64,000 bases of DNA from RBG-13-68-16 sp050018455 (GCA_050018455.1 JBEKAA010000003.1:62001-126000), one strand, 5' to 3'; shown: positions 16,780 to 25,481, counted from the first letter of the stretch. A program made the numbers and translations. The notes: generated from the letters alone by a model not told the origin.

Positions 16780-18246
16780 TCATCCCTCTCTGGGACGGAG
16801 CAGAGGGAACAGGATCACGTCGCGGATGGAGTGCGAGTCGGTGAGCACCATGACGAGACGGTCGATCCCGATCCCCTCTCCGGCCGTCGGCGGCATTCCA
16901 TGTTCGAGCGCCAGGACGTAGTCCTCGTCCACCACACCACCGCCGAGGCGCGCCTGCTCCTCGAACCGCCGACGCTGGTCGTCGGGGTCGTTGAGCTCGG
17001 TGAAGGCGTTGGCGAGCTCCATTCCGGCGACGTACAGCTCGAAGCGCTCGGTCAGGTCGGGCTCGCTGAGCTTGCGCTTCGCGAGCGGCGAGATGTCGGC
17101 GGGAAAATCGGTCACGAACGTCGGATCCTGGAAAGAGGCCTCCGCCGTCGCCTCGAACAGCTCCGCCAGCAGCTTGCCGGACGAGAGCCGGTGCACGTCC
17201 GCGATCTCGTACCGACAGGCGGCCGCCTCGAGACGGGACCGCTCGCCGAGGTCTTCCGGGCCGAGGTCGGAGTGGGCCATCACCGCATCGCGCATCGACA
17301 CCCTCGCCCACGGCCGTGCGAGCGAGATCGTGCGCTCCCCCCACGGCAACACGGTGCTGCCCGCCACGGTCTTCGCGATGCCGCAGAGCATCTCCTCAGT
17401 GATGGCCATCAGGTCTTCGTAGCTGGCATAGGCCCAGTAGAACTCCAGCATGGTGAACTCGGGGTTGTGCTGGGTGGAGATCCCCTCGTTCCGGAAATTG
17501 CGGTTGATCTCGTAGACGCGCTCGAACCCGCCCACTACCAATCTCTTCAGATACAGCTCGGGGGCGATCCGCAGGTAGAGGTCCATGTCGAGCGTGTTGT
17601 GGTGCGTGACGAACGGCCGGGCGCTGGCGCCGCCGGGGATCGGCTGCATCATCGGGGTTTCGACCTCGGTGAAACCTCGGCCGTCGAGAAAGGAGCGGAT
17701 CGCCCTCACGATCGCGGCCCGAGCCTGGAACACCCTGCGCGACACGGGGTTCGTCGCGAGGTCGAGGTACCGCTGACGCGCACGCAACTCCCGGTCGGTG
17801 AGGCCGTGCCACTTCTCCGGCCAAGGCTGCAGGCCCTTGGAGAGCACGGTCACGCTCTCCGCCCGCACCGTGAGCTCGCCTGTCCTGGTGCGGAAGAGCA
17901 CGCCCTCGGCCCCCCAGAAATCGCCGAGGTCGAGCGTCTCGAGGAGCCCAAATGCCTCCGCCCCGACCACGTCTTGCTTCACGTAGACCTGGATGCGGCC
18001 GTCGCCGTCGGAGAGATCGAGAAACGCCGCCTTGCCGTGGGTGCGGATCGCCGTGACGCGGCCGCCGACCCGAGTCCGGGCCAGGCGAACCTCGAGGGCC
18101 GCCGCATCGAGGCCGGCATAGCGCGCGACGATCTCGCTGACCCTGCCGTCCACGGGGAAGCGCGGGGGGTACGGGTCCAGCCCCCGGCGCCGAAGCTCGT
18201 CGAGCTTGCCCCGGCGGTGCGCTCGCAACGTTTCCAACGGTTCCAC
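16780..18246 (-). CDS. lysS: Class II lysyl-tRNA synthetase
   Basis: 488 aa. It charges tRNA-Lys in the cytosol. N-terminal OB anticodon-binding domain (RVGGRVTAIRTHGKAAFLDLSDGDGRIQVYV), then the class II catalytic core with motif 2 FRNEGISTQHNPEFTMLEFYW and motif 3 GEGIGIDRLVMVLT; C-terminus VILFPLLRPREG is typical of LysRS. The GTG at 18246 is chosen because GGAGGTG lies 4 nt upstream and the extended -10 at 18288-18296 would start transcription downstream of any longer frame. It heads the lol-clpC-bamA gene row. Confidence 0.96.
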   Translation of the reverse strand: MEPLETLRAHRRGKLDELRRRGLDPYPPRFPVDGRVSEIVARYAGLDAAALEVRLARTRVGGRVTAIRTHGKAAFLDLSDGDGRIQVYVKQDVVGAEAFGLLETLDLGDFWGAEGVLFRTRTGELTVRAESVTVLSKGLQPWPEKWHGLTDRELRARQRYLDLATNPVSRRVFQARAAIVRAIRSFLDGRGFTEVETPMMQPIPGGASARPFVTHHNTLDMDLYLRIAPELYLKRLVVGGFERVYEINRNFRNEGISTQHNPEFTMLEFYWAYASYEDLMAITEEMLCGIAKTVAGSTVLPWGERTISLARPWARVSMRDAVMAHSDLGPEDLGERSRLEAAACRYEIADVHRLSSGKLLAELFEATAEASFQDPTFVTDFPADISPLAKRKLSEPDLTERFELYVAGMELANAFTELNDPDDQRRRFEEQARLGGGVVDEDYVLALEHGMPPTAGEGIGIDRLVMVLTDSHSIRDVILFPLLRPREG

Positions 18247-18287
18247 GGCACCTCCGCGTGCCTTCTTCCGGCTCGCCAAAGCGGCGC

Positions 18288-18296
18288 ATTCTAGCA
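18288..18296 (-). promoter_or_regulatory. Extended -10 promoter of lysS (TGC-TAGAAT)
   Basis: Minus strand TGC followed by TAGAAT (18293-18288), 42 nt before the lysS GTG. The same nine bases occur before the 52899 transporter gene. No good -35 is visible, as usual for extended -10 promoters. Confidence 0.5.
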
Positions 18297-18386
18297 CGTG
18301 ACGGCCAACCCGGACGAAGCGCAAATCCCGTCGCATCAATCGGTCACGGCGTTTCGGCCCAGGCGAAGCGGGTGTATCGCCGCCGC

Positions 18387-18414
18387 TTGACCGCCGACAG
18401 CCCGGTGCTACCAT
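18387..18414 (+). promoter_or_regulatory. Promoter of the VKOR-DsbA redox gene set
   Basis: TTGACC (18387-18392), 16-bp spacer ending in TGC, then TACCAT (18409-18414). The start codon at 18473 lies about 50 nt beyond the expected transcription start. Confidence 0.55.
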
Positions 18415-18472
18415 CCGGTCAGGTGACGTGCGTTCCGCTCTTCACGCTGACATCCGCCGGAGGGTCGAAACC

Positions 18473-19681
18473 GTGAACAAATCGCGTCCGGGCGCCGTCG
18501 TCGCGCTGGCCGTTTTCGCTCTCGCCGGCGTCGTCTTTTCCGGGGTCTCGACCGCGGACTTCATCGCCTTCCTCGACAGGCAGGTCCATTCGGTCACGTG
18601 CTCGTTCGTGCCCGGTCTCGGCGCGGCGGACACCACGGGCGCGTCGGGCTGCCACGCGGTGCTGATGAGCCCGTACTCAGCCGTGCTGCGGACCTGGACA
18701 TGGGGCGGCGTCCCGATCTCGCTCGCGGCCCTGGCCGTATTCGCCTTCATCCTGTTCCGGGCGGGCGATCTCCTGCTCCGACACCGGACCGAGGATTCGC
18801 AGGAGACCAGCTTCATGATCGCGGCCACCCTGCTTCCCGTCCTGACCTCGATCCTCTACTTCCTGATCGCGGTGTTGCGGGTCGGGTCGGTGTGCAAGCT
18901 GTGCGTCGGCATCTACGCCGCTTCGCTCGGGGCCCTCGTGTGCGCAATCCTGGCGCATCGAAGGGCGACTCGCGACCCGGAGGCGCAACCAACCACGTTG
19001 GGCAGGCACGCAACTGCGTTTCTCGAAGGCGTCGTCTTCGTCGCAGTGCCGGTGCTGCTCTACCTGGCGCTCAAGCCAGCGTACGCCGACACCTTCGCCA
19101 AGTGCGGCGAGTTGCTCCACCCGGAGGACCGGTACAACGTACGCGTCAAGCTCACGTCCCCGGCCGGCGGGGTGCCGGCCGTCGAGGTGCTCGACCCGTT
19201 GTGCCCGGCGTGCAAGGGGTTCTCGGAACGGCTGGCGGTCAGCGGGCTCTCCGAACGGCTCGAGCGCGAGCTGGTCCTGTTTCCGCTCGACAAGGAGTGC
19301 AACTGGATGGTCAACGAGTCGCTTCACCCGGGAGCGTGCGCCGTCAGCGAGGCCATCCTCTGCGGAGGCGTCAAGGCGCGCGAGGTGCTCGAGTGGGCGC
19401 TCGCGAACCAGAGCGAGCTGCGCGATCTCGGCAACGACACGAACCGGCTCTACGCCCGGATCCGGCAGCAGTTCCCCGAGCTCGGCGACTGTCTCGGCAA
19501 GCCGGCCGTGAAGGCCAGACTGAACCGGTCGCTGCGGTGGGCGGTGGCGAACTCGCTGCCGGTCCAGACCCCGCAGCTATTCGTTCGCGGGCAGAAGGTG
19601 TGCGAGGAGGACACGGATCTCGGGCTCGATTTCGTCCTCGCGCGCCTGCTCAGGGCGCCGCAGCCCGCCGGACGAAGGTGA
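18473..19681 (+). CDS. VKOR-DsbA fusion: membrane disulfide-generating protein
   Basis: 402 aa. N-terminal vitamin K epoxide reductase domain with about four to five helices. It has a loop cysteine pair (VTCSF ... SGCHAVLMSPYS), WGGVPISLAALAVFAF and the quinone-proximal CXXC in VGSVCKLCVGIYAAS. After a further helix (about 195-215, VVFVAVPVLLYLALK) comes an extracytoplasmic thioredoxin/DsbA-like domain with VLDPLCPACKGFSERL and a final PQLFVRGQKV. Family knowledge: VKOR re-oxidises a DsbA-like domain using membrane quinone. GTG start supported by GGAGGGT about 8 nt upstream. First gene of a set with an OmpA-like and a TlpA-like gene. Confidence 0.88.
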   Translation: MNKSRPGAVVALAVFALAGVVFSGVSTADFIAFLDRQVHSVTCSFVPGLGAADTTGASGCHAVLMSPYSAVLRTWTWGGVPISLAALAVFAFILFRAGDLLLRHRTEDSQETSFMIAATLLPVLTSILYFLIAVLRVGSVCKLCVGIYAASLGALVCAILAHRRATRDPEAQPTTLGRHATAFLEGVVFVAVPVLLYLALKPAYADTFAKCGELLHPEDRYNVRVKLTSPAGGVPAVEVLDPLCPACKGFSERLAVSGLSERLERELVLFPLDKECNWMVNESLHPGACAVSEAILCGGVKAREVLEWALANQSELRDLGNDTNRLYARIRQQFPELGDCLGKPAVKARLNRSLRWAVANSLPVQTPQLFVRGQKVCEEDTDLGLDFVLARLLRAPQPAGRR

Positions 19682-19690
19682 GGTGAGGGC

Positions 19691-20386
19691 ATGACGACGA
19701 ACCGGACCCACCTCGCGTTCTTTCTCGTGGTGCTGGCGCTGCTTTCGGGGACGGTGGCCGTCTGGGTTCACTCCGCGTCCTCCCGGCTCGCCGAGATCCA
19801 ATCGGCAGGCAAGGGGCCCGGCGCTGCGGTCGCGACCGCGGCGGACGAGGGGTACTGCACCGGCGCCCTGAAACAGATTCTGCGCCGCGTCCTGACCTCG
19901 TGCGGGCTCATCAAGGGCGGCTCGCAGCGTGGCTGTCAGCCGATGCAGGCGCGCAGCGTCGCGGCGATGTCGGGCGACGACTTCAACGCTCTGTTCGTCC
20001 CCCTCTCGGACCGCGCGGCCATCATCCAGTTCGACCAGGACAGCGCCGACCTCGACGGCGAGGCGCTGGCGCTCCTCGACAAGACGTTCGCGGCCCAGCG
20101 CGGCGCCTCATATTTCCTGGTGGTGTCGCGCGCCTCCCCCGAAGGCGCAATCGGGTACAACCGCGAGCTTTCGCGCAAGCGGGCTCAGGCGGTGCTCGAT
20201 CACATCCGATCGAGGTTCTCCGACCCTGACCTCGACCAGGAGGTGGGTCTGCTCTGGCTCGGCGCCGAGTTCGCCCAGCTCGACAAGGACTTCTGCCAGT
20301 GGCACCGGTCGCGCCCCAACGAGGCCTGCACGACGGCCCACCTGAACCGGTCGGCGTTCATCGCGTGGATCGACTGCCGCCTGTGA
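19691..20386 (+). CDS. Membrane-anchored OmpA-like periplasmic protein
   Basis: 231 aa. One N-terminal membrane anchor (HLAFFLVVLALLSGTVAVWV, residues 7-26). The C-terminal half resembles an OmpA/MotB peptidoglycan-binding fold: AIIQFDQDSADLDGEALALLDKTF, SRASPEGAIGYNRELSRKRAQAVLDHI. Seven cysteines are spread through the periplasmic part (GYCTGALK, SCGLIK, RGCQPM, DFCQW, EACTTAH, IDCRL), which suits a substrate of the adjacent disulfide machinery. It starts 9 nt after the VKOR gene and its stop overlaps the TlpA-like GTG by 4 nt. Exact role not known. Confidence 0.72.
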   Translation: MTTNRTHLAFFLVVLALLSGTVAVWVHSASSRLAEIQSAGKGPGAAVATAADEGYCTGALKQILRRVLTSCGLIKGGSQRGCQPMQARSVAAMSGDDFNALFVPLSDRAAIIQFDQDSADLDGEALALLDKTFAAQRGASYFLVVSRASPEGAIGYNRELSRKRAQAVLDHIRSRFSDPDLDQEVGLLWLGAEFAQLDKDFCQWHRSRPNEACTTAHLNRSAFIAWIDCRL

Positions 20387-20985
20387 GGCGAGGCCTCTTC
20401 GCCGTCGCAGCGCTGGCTGCGCTCGCCGTCGCATGCGGCGGCGGGGAGAAGCCTCGGCTCTCCCGAACCGAAAGCGTCGCGGCGAGCAGCCAGGCGCCCG
20501 ACCCGCACCGGTGGTGCGATGCCTTCTACACCGGCGCCGATGCGCCGCGCCTCGCCATGCCGGCGGTGCGGTCGGCGCGTCCCGGCACGACAGTGCCCCT
20601 CCTACCCGCCGACCACTGGGTGTGGGTCAACGTGTGGGCGACCTGGTGCGAACCCTGCCGGCGCGAGATGCCGCTGCTGCTGGCCTGGCAGAAGCAACTC
20701 GCCAGGGACGGCGAGGCTGTGGACCTCTGGTTTCTCTCGGTCGACGATCGGGAGGCGGACCTCACGCGCTTCCTGAGCGAGAACCCCGAGGTTGCGCCCG
20801 GAACCTCGCTGCGGCTGGCCTCGCCAGCGGGTCTCGACCGGTGGCTCGCGGGGTTCCCCGGCGCGCCGACCGAATCGGTCCCGCTCCAGGTCATCGCAGC
20901 GCCGGGCGGCGCAGTGCGCTGCATCCGCGCCGGTTCGCTGCGCGATGCCGACTACCCGATCGTCAGGACCCTGATCCGGCGCTGA
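20383..20985 (+). CDS. TlpA/ResA-like thioredoxin-fold lipoprotein
   Basis: 200 aa. N-terminal VRRGLFAVAALAALAVACGGG is a likely lipoprotein signal with Cys near residue 18. The redox motif is WATWCEPCRREMPLLLAW (WCxxC, about 83-100), followed by VDLWFLSVDD and PLQVIAAPGGAV, the cis-Pro region of thioredoxin folds. It would reduce or isomerise disulfides on the outer face of the inner membrane. GTG start overlaps the upstream stop (GTGA). Extra cysteines occur at HRWCDAF and VRCIRAG. Confidence 0.82.
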   Translation: MRRGLFAVAALAALAVACGGGEKPRLSRTESVAASSQAPDPHRWCDAFYTGADAPRLAMPAVRSARPGTTVPLLPADHWVWVNVWATWCEPCRREMPLLLAWQKQLARDGEAVDLWFLSVDDREADLTRFLSENPEVAPGTSLRLASPAGLDRWLAGFPGAPTESVPLQVIAAPGGAVRCIRAGSLRDADYPIVRTLIRR

Positions 20986-21185
20986 GAAGCCCGACCTCCG
21001 TTGCGGCCGCCGGGACTCCTCCGAGCCCACACTTTCCGCGCTTCGGCGCGCCAGAAGCGACAGGCCGAGCGACCCCGATCACGGCGTCCTGGCGGCATTG
21101 CCGCAGTGAGCATCCGAATGCGAGGCGCGGTGCCGCTGCCGAGAATTCCCAGCGCCGGGCCGCTTCCCGAGATCTCCCTCTGGAG

Positions 21186-21191
21186 TATCCT
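21186..21191 (+). promoter_or_regulatory. -10-like hexamer just before the PNP start (leaderless candidate)
   Basis: TATCCT ends 8 nt before the ATG at 21200. GGAG at 21182-21185 is too far from that ATG to serve as a normal ribosome site but would suit a TTG at 21191. Confidence 0.4.
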
Positions 21192-21199
21192 TGCCAGCT

Positions 21200-22042
21200 A
21201 TGGAGATATTCACGCCCCGCCTGCTGGAAGACGCCGCCCGCGCCTTCGCGGACCGCGTCCCGACCGGAAAGCTCCTCGGGGCCCTCGTCGCGGGCTCCGG
21301 GATCTCGCTCGCGGCCCCGGGCTGGGAGAAGGGTCCGGAAATCCCGTTCACCGAGGTCTTCCAGTTCCCGGTCTTCGAGCTGCCGGGCCACACGCCCACC
21401 GTTACCGTGTGGCGGCGGGGCGCCGCGGGCCTGCTGGTCTTCAACGGCCGCTTCCATCTTTACCAGGGGTACAGCGCCGCCCAGGTTGCCGCGATACCTC
21501 GGCTGGCCGGCCTCCTCGGGTCTCCGGTGTACGTCGCGACCAATGCCAGCGGTTCGATGGACCGTGCCGCACCCCCCGGCAGCCTGGTCGTGATCCGGGA
21601 CCATCTCAACTTCCAGGGGACCAGCCCGCTGACGGGCGAGTGGATCCGATGGCGCGCGCCGATGTTCCCCGACCTCACCGACGCCTACGACCCCCATCTG
21701 CGGTCCGTCGCGGTGCGTTGCGCGCGCGAGGCCGGATTCACGGTGAACGAGGGGGTGTACGTAGCCACCCTGGGGGCGAACTACGAGACACCGGCCGAGG
21801 TCGAGGCGTACCGCAGGATGGGAGGCACCGTCGTCGGCATGTCGACCGTGCAGGAGGTCATCGCCGCTCGCCACCTCGGTATGCGGGTCCTCGTGCTCGC
21901 GCTGGCTACAAACATGGCAGCAGGAATCGGGGGGCGTCCGCTCACGCACGAGGAGGTCCTCGAGGCCGGCGAGGCGGCTCAGGTGCGGCTGCAGACACTC
22001 CTGGGGGGCCTGGTCGCCGAGCTCTCCTTGGGAGGGGCGTGA
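21200..22042 (+). CDS. Purine nucleoside phosphorylase (trimeric PNP family)
   Basis: 280 aa, family size. It cleaves purine nucleosides with phosphate in the cytosolic salvage pathway. Visible motifs: GSGISLA near the start (phosphate loop GSGL-type), GRFHLYQGYSAAQVAAIPRLAGLLG (the RxHxYxG phosphate-binding motif), ATNASGSM, YETPAEVEAYRRMGGTVVGMSTVQEVIAARH and ALATNMAAGI (purine-binding Asn). Start: ATG at 21200 after a -10-like TATCCT; a TTG at 21191 with GGAG upstream is the alternative and adds three residues. The stop overlaps the next gene's GTG by 4 nt. Confidence 0.92.
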   Translation: MEIFTPRLLEDAARAFADRVPTGKLLGALVAGSGISLAAPGWEKGPEIPFTEVFQFPVFELPGHTPTVTVWRRGAAGLLVFNGRFHLYQGYSAAQVAAIPRLAGLLGSPVYVATNASGSMDRAAPPGSLVVIRDHLNFQGTSPLTGEWIRWRAPMFPDLTDAYDPHLRSVAVRCAREAGFTVNEGVYVATLGANYETPAEVEAYRRMGGTVVGMSTVQEVIAARHLGMRVLVLALATNMAAGIGGRPLTHEEVLEAGEAAQVRLQTLLGGLVAELSLGGA

Positions 22043-22677
22043 GGGTCGTCTCGCTGGAGTTGGGGCCGTTCGCGGCGCGGTGCGTTCTTCTCGCGTGCGA
22101 GCCCACGGGGTTCGCGGCCGTGGTCGATCCCGGGTTCGAGCCCGAGGCGGTGATCGAGGCGGTCCGCCACGAGAAGTTTCGGCCCGTTGCCATTGTGCTC
22201 ACCCATGCTCACCTGGACCACGCCTGGGGGGTCGCGGCGCTCAAGGCGGCGTTCCCGGCAGCCCCGCTCATGATGCACGCGGATGATCTTCCCCTCTACG
22301 AGAACTTGCCGGGCCAGGCAACCGCTTTCGGGTTCCCGGCTCCGGAGGTGGCCCCCGCGGAGCACCTGCTGCTCGACGGCGAGACGCTTCCGATCGGGGA
22401 AGAGAGCCTGCTCGTTCGACACTGCCCCGGCCACTCGCCCGGCCATGTCGTCCTCGTCCGCGAGCATCCGGCGGAGCCTCTGGCCGTGGTCGGCGACGTG
22501 TTGTTCGCCGGCTCCGTGGGTCGCACCGACCTGTGGGGCGGCTCGTTCGAACAGCTCGAACGCTCGATTCGCCACGTGCTGTACGTCCTTCCCGATGCCA
22601 CCCGCGTCGTCCCGGGGCACGGGCCCGAGACCACGATCGGCGCCGAGAAGGCCACCAATCCGTTCGTCCCCGGCTGA
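22039..22677 (+). CDS. MBL-fold hydrolase, glyoxalase II-like
   Basis: 212 aa. Metal motifs THAHLDHAWG (about 54-63), CPGHSPGHVVLV, GDVLFAGSVGRTDLWGGS and PGHGPETTIGAEKATNPFV match the small hydroxyacylglutathione-hydrolase-like branch of the MBL family. Substrate unknown; thioester hydrolysis is the usual guess. GTG start supported by GGAGGGG 1-7 nt upstream and overlap with the PNP stop. Confidence 0.88.
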   Translation: MRVVSLELGPFAARCVLLACEPTGFAAVVDPGFEPEAVIEAVRHEKFRPVAIVLTHAHLDHAWGVAALKAAFPAAPLMMHADDLPLYENLPGQATAFGFPAPEVAPAEHLLLDGETLPIGEESLLVRHCPGHSPGHVVLVREHPAEPLAVVGDVLFAGSVGRTDLWGGSFEQLERSIRHVLYVLPDATRVVPGHGPETTIGAEKATNPFVPG

Positions 22678-22742
22678 GACCCGGCACCGGGCGAGAACCC
22701 CCGCTCGGCGAACCGCGTTTAAGGGATTGGAGGAACACGCCG

Positions 22743-23381
22743 ATGCGCCGCACCGCACTCGTTCTGGCAACGTGGCTCGCCGCAACGTTCGCAGCCGGCG
22801 AGACCCTGAAGACGCTCACCCTCACCCGCCCGGCAGAGGGATTGACCGAGGTCACCATCAAGGCGGGGGTCGGCGACATCCAGATCCAGGGCGACAGCGG
22901 CGACGCGATCACCGTTCGGGTCGAGATCAGGTCCAAGGACGGGTTTTTCTTCAGCGACCGCCAGGCCAAGCGCGAGGCCGAGAGCACAGACCTCCAGGCT
23001 CGCGTCTCCGGTTCCGAGCTGACGCTCTCCCTCACGCCGGATCAGCGTGACGGTGCGCACTGGATCGAGGATTGGACCGTGCGCGTGCCGGCCGCCTCTG
23101 CCGCATCCGTCAAGCTCGGGGTGGGCGACACCACGGTGCTCGACCTCACCGGAGACGTGAAGGTCGAGGTCGGTGTCGGCGACGTCCGGGTCGAGGGGCA
23201 ATACCAGTCCTTCGGGGACGTCCATACGGCGTGCGGGGTGGGTGACATCAGCCTGCGCACTCCGTCCGGCCGCGACGAAGGCTCAGGCTTCATCGGTCAC
23301 ACGCTCACGGCCCACGGCCCCGGCAAATCCACGATCCGTGCCCACGTCGGCGTCGGAGACGTGAAGCTCCGCCTCCGGTGA
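22743..23381 (+). CDS. Secreted DUF4097-like beta-repeat protein
   Basis: 212 aa. Signal peptide MRRTALVLATWLAATFAAGE. The rest is a regular beta pattern with a repeated GVGD motif: KAGVGDIQIQGD, KLGVGDTTVLDL, EVGVGDVRVEG, ACGVGDISLRT, HVGVGDVKLRL. This is the pattern of DUF4097/putative adhesin beta-helices. GGAGG lies about 10 nt before the ATG. It converges on the carboxylase gene across repeat locus C. Confidence 0.78.
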   Translation: MRRTALVLATWLAATFAAGETLKTLTLTRPAEGLTEVTIKAGVGDIQIQGDSGDAITVRVEIRSKDGFFFSDRQAKREAESTDLQARVSGSELTLSLTPDQRDGAHWIEDWTVRVPAASAASVKLGVGDTTVLDLTGDVKVEVGVGDVRVEGQYQSFGDVHTACGVGDISLRTPSGRDEGSGFIGHTLTAHGPGKSTIRAHVGVGDVKLRLR

Positions 23382-23389
23382 GGCAGCCG

Positions 23390-23502
23390 ACAGTTCACAG
23401 TCGACAGTTGACAGTCAGAAGCAAGGAACCAACACGTACCTCTTTGCAGGGTGCGTAGTTTGGGTGGGTGGGGGAAACTGTTGACTGTGAACTGTCGACT
23501 GT
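23390..23502. repeat. Heptamer inverted-repeat element, locus C (ACAGTNN)
   Basis: Left arm 23390-23417: ACAGTTC, ACAGTCG, ACAGTTG, ACAGTCA. Right arm 23475-23502: AAACTGT, TGACTGT, GAACTGT, CGACTGT. The 57-bp centre ends in GGGTGGGTGGGGG, the complement of the C-tract at loci B and F. It lies between two convergent genes. Confidence 0.88.
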
Positions 23503-23505
23503 CTC

Positions 23506-25164
23506 TCAGGTTTGCAACACGCCCCAGCGGAACGGGGGCAACTCCCCCTGGTGGGCGCACGCCTCGATGCACCCGGAAACCGTCTCGCGTGTACGCCGGG
23601 GGTCAAGGATCCCGTCCACCCAGAGGCGCGCGGCGGCGTAGCGGGGGTCCTCGGTCGCTTCGTAGCGCGCGCGGATCTCGTCGAGCAGGGCCTGTTTCTC
23701 CTCCTCGCTCACGGCGCGCTTGCCGACCTGGAGCTGCAGCAGCGTCTGAGCCGCTTGCTCGCCGCCCATGACCGCGATGCACGCCGACGGCCACGCGAAG
23801 ATGAATCGCGGGCCGTATGCCTTCCCGGCCATCGCGTAGTTTCCGGCGCCGTAGGAGTTGCCGATGACGACGGTGATCTTGGGCACCACGCTGTTGGCCA
23901 CCACGTTCACCATCTTGGCGCCGTCCTTGATGATCCCCTCGCGCTCGGCCCGCGAGCCGACCATGAACCCGGTCACGTCCTGGAGGAAGACGATCGGGAT
24001 TCCCTTCTGGTTGCAGAGCTCGATGAAGCGCGCGCCCTTGTCGGCGGCGTCGGCGTAGATGACGCCGCCGATCTGCATCTCGCGCTCCTTGGGGTCGAGC
24101 CCGCGCTTGCGCGCCACCACGGCACGCTGGTTCGCCACGAGTCCCACCGCCCAGCCGTCGATCCGGCCCGTGCCGCACACCAGCGTGCGCCCTGAGGTCG
24201 CTTTGTACTCGCCGAACTCGGATCGGTCGAGCAGGTGCGCCAGCAGCACATAGGTGTCGTACGGGCGCGTGCGGTCGCCGGAAATGACCCCCATAATCTC
24301 GGCCGGATCGACCGCAGGTTCAGCCGGCTCGATCCGGTCGAACGGGGCCAGGCGCGGGACGGCGAGTTGGCCCACGCGGTCGCGTAGCGCGGTGAGGCAC
24401 GACGCGTCGTCCGGGAAGCGGTCGTCCACCACCATCGACACGTCGGCCATCACCTCCGCGCCGCCCAGTTGCTCGTTGTCGATCTGCTCGCCGATCGCCG
24501 CGCGGACCAACGCCGGGCCGGCGAGAAAGATCGAGCCGGTCCCCTCCACGATCAACGCCTCGTCCGACATGATCGGCAGGTAGGCGCCGCCGGCCACGCA
24601 CGGGCCCATGATCGCCGCGATCTGGTAGATCCCCGCGGCCGACAGGCGGGCGTTGTTGTAGAACACGCGGCCGAAGTGCTCCTTGTCGGGGAAGATCTCC
24701 TCCTGGAGAGGAAGGAACACGCCCGCGGAGTCGACCAGGTAGATCACCGGGAGCCGGTTCTCCAACGCGATCTCCTGCGCCCGCAGGATCTTCTTGCACG
24801 TGATCGGGAACCACGCACCGGCCTTGACCGTGGCGTCGTTGGCGACGACGACGCAACGGCGGCCGCAGACGGTACCGATTCCCGTCACGCACCCGGCCGA
24901 CGGGGCGCCGCCCCACGCCTCGTACATCCTCCACCCCGCCCACACCCCCAGCTCGAGGAACGGCGCGCCGGCGTCGAGCAGCGCCCGCAGGCGCTCACGC
25001 ACCAGCATCTTGCCCTGCGAGGTCTGGCGCTTGGCGGCCTTGTCCCCGCCGCCGGCTCGCAGCCTCGCCTCTTCCTCCTGCAACCCGTCGAGAACGTCTC
25101 GCCAGCGCGCGAGGTTGGTGTCGAAACCCGCACCGCGCCGCGCCGAGCCGGACAATTGGCGCAT
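23506..25164 (-). CDS. Acyl-CoA carboxylase, carboxyltransferase (beta) subunit, methylcrotonyl-CoA type
   Basis: 552 aa. Two crotonase-like halves (CT-N about 60-300, CT-C about 300-552): YLVDSAGVFLPLQEEIFPDKEHFGRVFYNNARLSAAGIYQIAAIMGPCVAGGAYLP and VFLQDVTGFMVGSRAEREGIIKDGAKMV, GNSYGAGNYAMAGKAYGPRFIFAWPSA. These features, especially the FYNNARLSA loop, are those of methylcrotonyl- or geranyl-CoA carboxylase beta subunits. It carries the carboxyl group from biotin to an acyl-CoA. ATG at 25164 follows AAGGGGGA. No biotin carboxylase or alpha subunit lies beside it, so the partner must be elsewhere. Confidence 0.9.
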   Translation of the reverse strand: MRQLSGSARRGAGFDTNLARWRDVLDGLQEEEARLRAGGGDKAAKRQTSQGKMLVRERLRALLDAGAPFLELGVWAGWRMYEAWGGAPSAGCVTGIGTVCGRRCVVVANDATVKAGAWFPITCKKILRAQEIALENRLPVIYLVDSAGVFLPLQEEIFPDKEHFGRVFYNNARLSAAGIYQIAAIMGPCVAGGAYLPIMSDEALIVEGTGSIFLAGPALVRAAIGEQIDNEQLGGAEVMADVSMVVDDRFPDDASCLTALRDRVGQLAVPRLAPFDRIEPAEPAVDPAEIMGVISGDRTRPYDTYVLLAHLLDRSEFGEYKATSGRTLVCGTGRIDGWAVGLVANQRAVVARKRGLDPKEREMQIGGVIYADAADKGARFIELCNQKGIPIVFLQDVTGFMVGSRAEREGIIKDGAKMVNVVANSVVPKITVVIGNSYGAGNYAMAGKAYGPRFIFAWPSACIAVMGGEQAAQTLLQLQVGKRAVSEEEKQALLDEIRARYEATEDPRYAAARLWVDGILDPRRTRETVSGCIEACAHQGELPPFRWGVLQT

Positions 25165-25481
25165 CGGATCCCCCTTGCCTTCCCCAGGAGCCTGTCCGAG
25201 TAAAGGGTACGACAGTCCGGACCGAGACCCAAGCCCAAGATCGCGAGAGCGCATTCGGACAGCGCCGATCTCGCTCCACAAGCCGCCGTCACGCGCCGGT
25301 CGCTACCGCTCTGCGTCCGCGCAGAGCACCCTCGGAACGGGAGGTAGCGAAAGACCTCACACGATCTTGACATTCAAGAAAGGCGAGCCGTATCGTAGGA
25401 CCGCTGCGGTGAACTCTCGATGACAGCGAACTCGTCTCAACAGGGTGCGGACCCCGGGCACGTCCCGGCGAGGCGGCACCC
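25165..25481. other. 317-nt divergent intergenic region
   Basis: Separates the carboxylase gene (minus) from acpS (plus). It holds the strong promoter at 25367-25396 and a 21-codon open frame (25420-25485) overlapping the acpS GTG. Nothing else recognisable. Confidence 0.6.
25367..25396 (+). promoter_or_regulatory. Sigma70-type promoter of the acpS operon
   Basis: Consensus TTGACA (25367-25372), 18-bp spacer, TATCGT (25391-25396). Transcription would start near 25403, about 80 nt before acpS. The best -35 box in the window. Confidence 0.65.
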
